Assembly (NCBI RefSeq): GCF_001262605.1
Contig: NZ_LGTC01000001.1
Span: forward strand, 6,683,501 to 6,747,500
Reading direction: 5' to 3'
Origin: Pseudobacteroides cellulosolvens ATCC 35603 = DSM 2933
GTDB lineage: Bacteria; Bacillota; Clostridia; Acetivibrionales; DSM-2933
DNA: 64,000 nt
Positions 44,768 to 52,900 of the stretch are shown one piece after another. The position numbers and the translations under genes are program-made. The notes under the pieces were generated by a model. It searched no databases and was not told the DNA's origin. It worked only from the letters and a program-made list of their open reading frames with translations. How positions within the stretch are numbered: the stretch's first letter is position 1; each line of letters opens with the position of its first letter.

Positions 44768-45612
44768 TTCTTATGATGGAATACTTGCAAGGTCCCTACG
44801 TTTTTGTGCTCATATCTTTATTGGTAGTCTGTGCCCTTTTTTATATAAGATATCGATTAATAAATATGAAAAAGGATAACTACATTGTCATAGGCAACGG
44901 GCAGACAATAGGTAAGAGGGACGAGCAGGAGGACAGTTTTTCAACAGTAGAAAATGAAAAAGGCATTATGGCTGTATTGGCAGATGGTATGGGTGGATAT
45001 ACCAACGGAAAAGTCTCTTCAAGCATTGCTGTTAATACATTTATTGAGGAGTTTTCCAACTCATACAGCATTTATCCCATAGAGGATTTCTTCAGGAATG
45101 TGTCACGCATAAGTAATAGAGCAATCCTCGACAAATCAAAAGGTTCAAGATCAGGTACGACTCTCGTATCTGTAATCGTCACTGATGAAATGCTTTATTG
45201 GGCTTCAATAGGTGATAGTGCCATAGCACTTTTTAGAAATGGCGAGGTTATGAACTTAAATAAAAAGCATATATTCGAGTCCGAGCTCGAACAACAATAC
45301 ATATCAGGTAAGATTTCAGAAGAGCAGATGCTTAATAACCCTATGAAAAAAAGAATTACAAGTTATCTTGGGGCTGAAGTTCTAAAGGATATAGAAATAT
45401 GCGAGAAGCCTATTAAGCTAAAACGCGGCGATAAGGTGATACTATGCAGTGATGGTGTGTATAACAGCATTACTGAAATTGAGATGGAAACAATAATGGC
45501 GGAAAGAATAAAGCCATATGAGGTTGCTGAAGAGATAATAGAAATGATAAAGGCAAAGAACTTTCCTAAGCAGGATAATGCTACCATTGTTATTTTGGAA
45601 GTATGCCAATAA
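44764..45612 (+). CDS. PP2C-type protein phosphatase (active-looking)
   Basis: 282 aa. An N-terminal membrane helix (VFVLISLLVVCALFYI) is followed by a PP2C domain with the metal-binding set intact: EQED, LADGMGG, WASIGDSAIAL, CSDGVYNS and KQDNATIVIL. It should remove phosphate from Ser/Thr targets of the kinase at 35135, resetting the system, as PppA does in Pseudomonas type VI control; the partner is inferred. The start overlaps the FHA gene; ATG 44773 or 44776 are alternatives. Confidence 0.9.
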   Translation: MILMMEYLQGPYVFVLISLLVVCALFYIRYRLINMKKDNYIVIGNGQTIGKRDEQEDSFSTVENEKGIMAVLADGMGGYTNGKVSSSIAVNTFIEEFSNSYSIYPIEDFFRNVSRISNRAILDKSKGSRSGTTLVSVIVTDEMLYWASIGDSAIALFRNGEVMNLNKKHIFESELEQQYISGKISEEQMLNNPMKKRITSYLGAEVLKDIEICEKPIKLKRGDKVILCSDGVYNSITEIEMETIMAERIKPYEVAEEIIEMIKAKNFPKQDNATIVILEVCQ

Positions 45613-45651
45613 ATAAATTGTATATAGGGATATGTATGCCGGAGGTTAACA

Positions 45652-47364
45652 ATGAGGAAGAACAGCATTGAATTTAAAACAGGCTTTACTTCAGAAGCAG
45701 GTACTTATAGAACAAATAAAGATTTCTTCGCATATGCAGAATTAGATGACTATGCGTGTTATATAGCTGCAGATGGTTTGGATTCAGATGATGAGGTTAA
45801 GAGTGCAGAATTGGCAGCCAATTGTTTTTTTGAACATTTTATGGAAAATCCAACCATGTCAAGAAGAAAAATAAAAAATTACATTATGCATGTACATAAA
45901 AAACTTATTGCGAACAGCACAAGTGTGAGACTCAAATCAAGTATTGTAATAATGGTCACAGACTATACAAGTATCATTTGGGTTGTTTCCGGCAATGCAA
46001 GGCTTTACCACTTCAGAAAAGGCGGGTTCAGCTTTAGAAGTAAAGATCAGAGCGTTGCCCAGATGATGTTGGATGCTGGTAAGATTTCAGAGGAAGAATG
46101 CAACATGCATGATGAACGTAACAATTTGACGAACTTTATCGGTAATGCAAAAGGGTTCACTCCGTTTATATCCAAGAAGTTCAAGCTCAACGATGGGGAT
46201 TCCGTTGTTATGTCAACATCAGGATTCTGGGAAAATATTGATACTCTGGACCTGGTAGAAGCATTAAAAGAAGGTACTGAGCCTAGTGAGATCATATGTG
46301 GCCTTGAGGATTTGTTCCTATCAAGACAGAGCAAAGTTATAGAGAATTATACATTGGCAGTAATACTTATGAATAAAGTGTTTAAAGAGGGACCAAAGCA
46401 GGATAAAAGGATTAAATTAATTAAAAAGATTGCAATGATTCTCGTCCCTATATTAATTGTTGCTTCAATCGGCTTAATCGTAAGGAATGTAAAGAAGAAA
46501 AACCTTGTGAAGGATGCTTTTCAGTATGAGCAGGACGGCGATAAAAACCTCAAAGATAAGCTTTACGACCAGGCAGAAGAGGCTTATTCCAATGCAGTAA
46601 AAGCGGTTAAAGCCATAAATGAGAAAGAAGCACTCCAAAGAGTAGAAAGAAAGCATTCAATATTAAAGAAGTTACTTGAGGGTGATGAGCAGTATGACAA
46701 GCAGGATTTTAAAAATGCCAATGTAAGTTACACCGATGCGATGGGTAATCTTAAGTTTTTCTCTCAGTATGATAACAATGCTTTTAGCAAGGAAGAAATG
46801 TATAACACTTTAGATAAAAAGATTAAAAACACAAAAAATTGTCTTAATGTTATAGATCTGTTCAGCAAAGGGAATAAGCTGTTTGATGGAGGAAAGTTTG
46901 CTGAAGCAAAAAAGGCTTTTGAAGATGCAAAGAAATTAGCAAATGAAATTTATTATACTGATATGGCAGAAAAGTCGGAAAAAAAGGCTGGAGAAGCTGA
47001 TGAAAAATTAAAAGAAATTGAAAAAGATAAAGGTAAAAAAAATGAAGAGGAAAAACTCTTGGCCACTTTTACAAATGAGGTTAAGACAAAGTGGAAAGAT
47101 GTAGAGGAACTTGTGAAAGATGCCAAGGGCTTCGAAACAAAAGAATATGAAAAAGCTATAGGAAGATATAATAAAGCAATTGAAAAATGTGAGGAAATAG
47201 CTAAATTACCTAGTTCTGAGGATTATAAAGCTATTAAGGATAAAAAAGAAGTAACAGAAATGAAGGAAATTAAGGATGCAATAAAGAAGCAGACTGAATT
47301 TGAAGATAAAGTTATTGATCTGGAAAAGAAAAAAGAAGAAGAGGCAACAAAAAAGGCTGGATAG
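45652..47364 (+). CDS. Degenerate PP2C-like (pseudophosphatase) membrane protein with TPR/coiled-coil tail
   Basis: 570 aa. Residues ~5-240 follow the PP2C fold, but metal and catalytic positions are altered compared with the neighbour at 44764: NKD for xED, ADGLDS for ADGMGG, SGNARL for IGDSAI, STSGFW for CSDGVY, and ENYTLAVI for DNATIVIL. A membrane helix (IAMILVPILIVASIGLIV, ~265-285) and an external or cytoplasmic Lys/Glu-rich region with TPR-like units (~290-440; LYDQAEEAYSNAVKAV, KFAEAKKAFEDAKKLA) and coiled coil follow. It probably binds phosphoproteins or regulates the active phosphatase rather than catalysing. GGAGG precedes ATG 45652. Confidence 0.85.
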   Translation: MRKNSIEFKTGFTSEAGTYRTNKDFFAYAELDDYACYIAADGLDSDDEVKSAELAANCFFEHFMENPTMSRRKIKNYIMHVHKKLIANSTSVRLKSSIVIMVTDYTSIIWVVSGNARLYHFRKGGFSFRSKDQSVAQMMLDAGKISEEECNMHDERNNLTNFIGNAKGFTPFISKKFKLNDGDSVVMSTSGFWENIDTLDLVEALKEGTEPSEIICGLEDLFLSRQSKVIENYTLAVILMNKVFKEGPKQDKRIKLIKKIAMILVPILIVASIGLIVRNVKKKNLVKDAFQYEQDGDKNLKDKLYDQAEEAYSNAVKAVKAINEKEALQRVERKHSILKKLLEGDEQYDKQDFKNANVSYTDAMGNLKFFSQYDNNAFSKEEMYNTLDKKIKNTKNCLNVIDLFSKGNKLFDGGKFAEAKKAFEDAKKLANEIYYTDMAEKSEKKAGEADEKLKEIEKDKGKKNEEEKLLATFTNEVKTKWKDVEELVKDAKGFETKEYEKAIGRYNKAIEKCEEIAKLPSSEDYKAIKDKKEVTEMKEIKDAIKKQTEFEDKVIDLEKKKEEEATKKAG

Positions 47365-47424
47365 TATAAATTTATTTGTACTATAGGTCAATAAATATAG
47401 CAATTATGAAAGAAGGGATTATTT

Positions 47425-47796
47425 ATGGCAACCTATGTAGTGCAGGGGGCAAAGTTAAAGTGTACCTTTGGAAGTCAGGAAAGCACTTTCCAGATTCCAA
47501 TGGATCATAAAATCTATATTAATAACAAGCCACAGGGAAATATGATGGACTTTAAGCCGATGATGAACATAATGCCCTTTGGATTGTGTAGCAGCCTAGC
47601 TAACCCTACAGTTGCAGCGGCAACAGCCGCAGCCAGTGGTGTCCTTCAAAAGATGCCATGCATACCTGCAACGGTTACACCATGGTTCAATGTAAAAATG
47701 AATGTTTTATTGGAAATGTTTCCAGCAATGCTTGACAGTTCAAAAACAATGTGCATGTGGTGTGGAATGATCAGCATAACAAATAACGGACAATGA
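47425..47796 (+). CDS. DUF4280 PAAR-like tip protein
   Basis: 123 aa. The DUF4280 signature is clear: an initial VVQGAKLKCTFG, the central FGLCSSLANPTVAAATAAA, PCIPATVTPW and the ending TMCMWCGMISITNNGQ. DUF4280 proteins are PAAR-like cones that cap VgrG spikes and connect effectors; Cys residues (KLKCTFG, GLCSS, MPCIP, CMWC) may bind metal. It sits directly before the second VgrG and the effector genes, matching a tip-spike-effector cassette. Confidence 0.88.
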   Translation: MATYVVQGAKLKCTFGSQESTFQIPMDHKIYINNKPQGNMMDFKPMMNIMPFGLCSSLANPTVAAATAAASGVLQKMPCIPATVTPWFNVKMNVLLEMFPAMLDSSKTMCMWCGMISITNNGQ

Positions 47797-47860
47797 TTAA
47801 AAAAGTTTGGAGATTTTTATAACATAATTATTAAATCATTCTTTGGATAGGGGGGAGTTT

Positions 47861-49282
47861 ATGGGCAGCAAAACTACAATTGCCTATGGTAATGTTAAAA
47901 TTAAATCACCGTATGAGATTAAAACCATTCTTAATCTACGAATGGAGAAAAGTATTAACGACCATGCAAAAATATACATATCAGGGATTATATCCGACGA
48001 AAATAAGGCCAAATACGTGGAGCAAGCAACAATAAAAGATGTTATTGAGGTTACTCAAACAGATGATAATTCTGCTACTACCAAGCTTTTCAAAGGCATT
48101 GTAACTGAAATACAGATAAAGGCTGCCAGAGGCGTATACTACATAGATATTGTAGGAGCTTCATCTACCTTCAACATGGACATCAAACTTAAAAGGCGTT
48201 CTTTTCAGGATAAGAATATGGCCTATACAGACCTTGTAAAAAAGGTTATAGCTGACTATCCAGGTGACTCTATAGACATAGCTGCTAAGGGTAAAAAGCT
48301 GGAAAAATTTATAATTCAGTATGATGAAACAGACTGGGCATTTTTAAGGAGAATGGCATCACATTTTAATACAGGCCTTGTTGCTGATCATCTATCAGAT
48401 AAACCAAAGTTCTGGTTTGGAATTCCTGAGGGAGGAAGCAAGGGAAATTTGGAGGAGTTTAACTATAGTGTAAGCAGAAGGGTTGAAGACTATAGACAGT
48501 TATCGGAAAATAGGGTAGAAGGAATTGATACGGCTGACTTTACCTATTTTGAGGTGGAAACCGATAAAATTTTAAGTATTGGGGATACAGTCTCATTTAA
48601 CAACATAACTCTGTACGTATATAGGTCATCAAGTTATATTAAAAGCAGTGTACTGCGGCATTTGTATTATCTTGCACCCAAAAAAGGCTTGACTCAGGAT
48701 CTTTTATTAAATGATAATGCATGTAATAAAGCGGTAGAAGGTAAAGTGATTGAGGTAAAAGAAGATAATGTAAGAGTTCATCTTGATATTGACAAGGAAC
48801 AGCCAAAAGATAAAGCGTTCTGGTTTCCTTATTCTACTACACACACCTCTGAAGGTAATACAGGTTGGTATTGTATGCCTGAGCTTGATGATAAGGTTAA
48901 ATTATACTTTCCTACAAACAAGGAAGAAGAGGGAGTTATTGTTGACTCTGTTAGAAGAAGGATAAAGGGCGGAGACAAAATACAAAAGCCTGATGAAAAG
49001 TATTTCAGAACCAAGTTTAAGAAGGAAAACAAATTTACAGAAAAGGAACTTGCTTTTTCTGCGAAGGACGATAAAGTATTGATAAGCATGCATGAAGACA
49101 AGGGAATAGAAATATTGTGTGATAGCGAGCTTAAAATTAAGAGCGAAAATGATCTGATTATAAATGCGGATAAGATAAACATGGAAGCTTCAAAGGGAAT
49201 TGATATTGTCTGCAACTCAAGCAGTATAAAAATGGACGGAAAAACGGATATAAAGGGTTCTTTAGTTAAGATCAGGTGCTAG
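47861..49282 (+). CDS. VgrG-like spike protein 2 (phage late control D family)
   Basis: 473 aa from ATG 47861 (GGGGGGAG 5-11 bases upstream; the frame is open from 47843). It has the same domains as VgrG1: gp27-like (RRSFQDKNMAYTDLV, YDETDWAFLRRMASHFNTGLV), OB-fold (GNTGWYCMPELDDKVKLYFPTN) and a C-terminal beta-helix (KGIEILCDSELKIKSENDLII). The N-terminal ~60 residues differ most from VgrG1. Located between the PAAR-like and toxin genes, it is the likely carrier of the two downstream effectors, whereas VgrG1 sits with the baseplate genes. Confidence 0.88.
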   Translation: MGSKTTIAYGNVKIKSPYEIKTILNLRMEKSINDHAKIYISGIISDENKAKYVEQATIKDVIEVTQTDDNSATTKLFKGIVTEIQIKAARGVYYIDIVGASSTFNMDIKLKRRSFQDKNMAYTDLVKKVIADYPGDSIDIAAKGKKLEKFIIQYDETDWAFLRRMASHFNTGLVADHLSDKPKFWFGIPEGGSKGNLEEFNYSVSRRVEDYRQLSENRVEGIDTADFTYFEVETDKILSIGDTVSFNNITLYVYRSSSYIKSSVLRHLYYLAPKKGLTQDLLLNDNACNKAVEGKVIEVKEDNVRVHLDIDKEQPKDKAFWFPYSTTHTSEGNTGWYCMPELDDKVKLYFPTNKEEEGVIVDSVRRRIKGGDKIQKPDEKYFRTKFKKENKFTEKELAFSAKDDKVLISMHEDKGIEILCDSELKIKSENDLIINADKINMEASKGIDIVCNSSSIKMDGKTDIKGSLVKIRC

Positions 49283-49396
49283 ATTAAAAGTATTAATGGT
49301 CATAAATTTGGTGGAGCAAACAAAATCGTTTAGGATTATGCAACAGATAAATGCGAATTATAATCACTTTTAGTTATGAGGGAGTGAGGCATTTTT

Positions 49397-49885
49397 ATGA
49401 ATTGGAAAAGCACAGCTATTTCTAAGTCTGATATGGAAAATCTAAAGGCACCAAAGATACGGGATATTACACAAAAGCTTGATAATTTAATGAGTACATA
49501 TGAGGAAAAATATAAATATGCTAAATATTTGCCACTTCCAGCTAAATATAAGTTGTTCTATGATTTGGTAAAGAACAAAGCAGAATTGGATTTAAAAAAT
49601 CAGCCTGATTGGCAGGATGAAAAGTTTATTTATGATGGTGAAGTTGTGGATAACGATGTTCCTGGGAATATAATGTATGGTTATATGGGAAAAGTGTTTG
49701 ATATCCCAGATATGATGCTATGTGCAGCAGCTGGTGCTGCACAGAAAAAAGCGGGTACATCAAAGAAAGAGTGGGAGAACTTGGAAAGTTACGGAGATGA
49801 TCCAAGGGATACAAAAAGAATCAAACAAGGTATAGCAATATATAAAAAACGTCATAAAACTATTCTTGATAGAATATTCGAGTAG
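49397..49885 (+). CDS. Probable injected effector with toxin-44-like domain
   Basis: 162 aa. The N-terminus MNWKSTAISKSDMENLKA is nearly the same as that of the Rhs effector at 49985. The C-terminal half matches the polymorphic toxin type 44 pattern: YGYMGKVFDIPDMMLCAAAG, then AQKKAGTSKKEWENL and YGDDPRDTKRIKQGIAIY. That domain is known as a C-terminal toxin module in polymorphic toxin systems; its biochemical activity is not claimed here. No separate immunity gene lies between it and the next ORF, so immunity may come from elsewhere (the 42548 protein is one option). A terminator follows. Confidence 0.75.
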   Translation: MNWKSTAISKSDMENLKAPKIRDITQKLDNLMSTYEEKYKYAKYLPLPAKYKLFYDLVKNKAELDLKNQPDWQDEKFIYDGEVVDNDVPGNIMYGYMGKVFDIPDMMLCAAAGAAQKKAGTSKKEWENLESYGDDPRDTKRIKQGIAIYKKRHKTILDRIFE

Positions 49886-49913
49886 TTAGATTTGGCCGAA
49901 TAATTTGACATTT

Positions 49914-49942
49914 AAAAATGCTGTTTAGTCAGCATTTTCTTA
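49914..49942 (+). terminator. Terminator between the toxin-44 and Rhs effector genes
   Basis: Stem AAAATGCTG (49915-49923) / CAGCATTTT (49930-49938), 6-base loop, followed by CTT. It separates the two effector transcripts, though read-through is likely. Confidence 0.65.
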
Positions 49943-49984
49943 ATATACACTTAAAAAGTGTTATTGTAAAAGTGAGGTATCGTT

Positions 49985-52900
49985 ATGAATTGGAAAAGTA
50001 CAAAGATATCTAAAACTGACTTGGAAAAGCTAAAAGCAGGGAAGCTTAAGCAAGAGAATAAAAAGAAAAAGAAGAAGGCATCACCAAAGGGAAAGGGCAT
50101 GAGCAAAAAGTCAAAAAGTCCTAAAAGCAAAAATCAAGCAGCCCAAAATGTATGCACTTCTGGTGATCCTGTAAACGTTGTAACAGGAAGTTTTTACATA
50201 GATGCAACAGACCTTTTGATTGAGGATAGAGGAATTAATCTTGAGATAAAAAGAAAATATAACTCAACTGACGAATCGGTAGGCCCCATGGGAAAAGGCT
50301 GGACCTTTGAGTTTGAAAGCAGAATAGAAAGACGCGGAGATGAATTGACTTATGTCTATCCTGACGGGAGTGTTAAGGAATTTGAGAAAAAAGAAGGCCA
50401 ATGGATAAACGCAAGTGACGATGATGAGTCAGATAATCTTGTGGAGCTTGAGTCAGGCCAATTTTCTTTAAAAAACAAAGACAAAAAGACATTTATATAT
50501 GACAAAAACGGAAAACTAACTTCCATTTCAGATAAAAACAACAACACATTAAAAATATCTTACAATCATAAAGGTGAAATCGATACCTTTATAACTCCTG
50601 GCGGAAAAATTATCACGTTTACATGCAGTGCAGGTAAAATACTTCAGATAACCGACAACATAGGCAGAACTGTAAAATATAAATACTTAGGAGACAACCT
50701 TTCTGAGGTTACACTCCCTAATGGGGGAACTGTAAAATACACCTTTGAGCAGGGGTGGATTACAACTGTTACCGACCAAAACGGCATTACATATGTAAAA
50801 AACGAATATGATGAAAAAGGCCGGGTAATAAAGCAGTTTGATAAAAACGGAAACATCACAGAAATGATGTATAATGACGATGATAAAGAGAACGTCTTTA
50901 TATTTCATGCTACAAATGTAGTTGAAAGGTACAGGTTCAACGAGCAAAACCTTTTATCCGAAAGGGTTTATGCTGATGGTACCAGCGAAATTTATACATA
51001 TGACATATATGGAAATAAAGATTCCGTTACAGACCGCTTGGGAAGAACTACAGAATATGTATATGATAAAGACGGGTATCTATTGGAAGAGATATATCCA
51101 AATGAATATACAGTTACAAATTACTATGACAGCTTGGGAAACCTGATTAAGACTACAACAACAGGCGGTTCCGTGAAGTTATATATCTATGATGGAAACA
51201 ACAATATTACCGAGGAAAAGATACTTATTGAAGATGACATATATTCAATAACGAGCTATTCATACGATGAGCACGGAAGGCTTATTGAGAGGGTTGACCC
51301 CGAAGGCAATATCACAGAATTTGAGTATGAAGACCACCATATTGATAAGCCTACTGCAATAAAGGATGCTGAAGGCAATGTATTTAAATACAAGTATGAT
51401 AAAGCAGGCAGGATGCTTTCCATTACCACATCCTACGGAACAGTAGAATACACATATAATTCTCTTAACAAGGTGACCAAAAAGGTTGATGCATTAGGTA
51501 ATGTTACCCAAATGGAATATGACATGATGGGAAACCTTGTTAAAAAGATACTTCCTGGCAGCAGGGATGCGGCTGCTGAATACGAGTTTTACTACGATGA
51601 CATGGATAGGCTTGTTAAAACCATTGACCCATTAAAAAATGTAATGGCTTTAAAGTATGATATACATGGGAATTTAGTTAAGGAAGTTAATCCAAACTTT
51701 TACAATAAGGATACCGATGATGGTATCGGCGTCGAATATGTATATGACCAGAGCCAGAGGAAGATAAAGAATATTTACCCAACAGGAGGAGTTGGAAGAA
51801 CAAAATACGATCCTGTTGGAAATGTCATAAAAACCATTGAACCTGGAAGATATGATGTATATTCTGATGATGGTGAAGGAAACGAGTATGTTTATGATGA
51901 GCTTAACAGGCTTTCTCTCATAAAGGACCCTGAAGGAAACACTGTTAAAGCTTTTGAATACGATAATGACGGCAGGGTGGCCAAGGAATTTAATGCTAAA
52001 GGCCATGCTGTTATTTACAAGTACAATGCGGTAGGATGGCTTATTGAGAAGAGGGTTCCTGTAGATGAAAAGGACTCAAAGGCACAGTATAATATAACAC
52101 TGTACAGTTACGATAAAGCAGGTAGAAGGATTGAAGAAAAGGTTTCACAAGTATATGTGGATGAAAAGAAATATCCTGAAGAGTGGAACACTATAACTTA
52201 TGTTTATGATAAAAACAATCGTATTATCGAGGTTTCAGATTCCACAGGAGCAAGAATCCAATATTCCTACGACTGCCTTGGCAACAGAACAACAGAAATA
52301 ATTAAAATAAATGATAACAAAAATAAGATTATAAGGTACAGATACAACAGCGTTGGCTTGTTGGAAAAGAAGACTGAAGAGATAGATGGAGACGACCTTG
52401 TAGAAAAAATAGAAGGTAAGGCAATTGCTCAAACCCTTTACAATTATGATGGTAACTATAACCTGACTGGGGTTACAACTCCCCTTGGCTACAAAACCCA
52501 GGTAAGCTATGACAAAGCTGGGAGAATTACAGAGGTCAAAAAGGTCTTAGGCAAAAACGAAGCCAGAACCACAACCTATGAATATGACAAAGCAGGCAAT
52601 CTAATTAAAGAAACAGATTGCAACGGTAGTTCCATAAAGTATGAATATGACAGTATGAATAACAGGATCAGGATAATTGACAGGGAAGGCGGAATTACAA
52701 GGCTGTTTTATGACGAAGCAGGCAATGTGATTAAAAAGGTATCCCCCAAAAACTATGATTCTAAAACAGATGACGGAATAGGAACCTCCTTCGTATATGA
52801 CAGTCTTAACAGGCTGACAGAGGTAATTGATGCCCTTGGAAATGTTGTAGAAAAGAGAAAGTTCAATGGTGCTGGTGAACTTGTTGAGAAGATGGATGCA

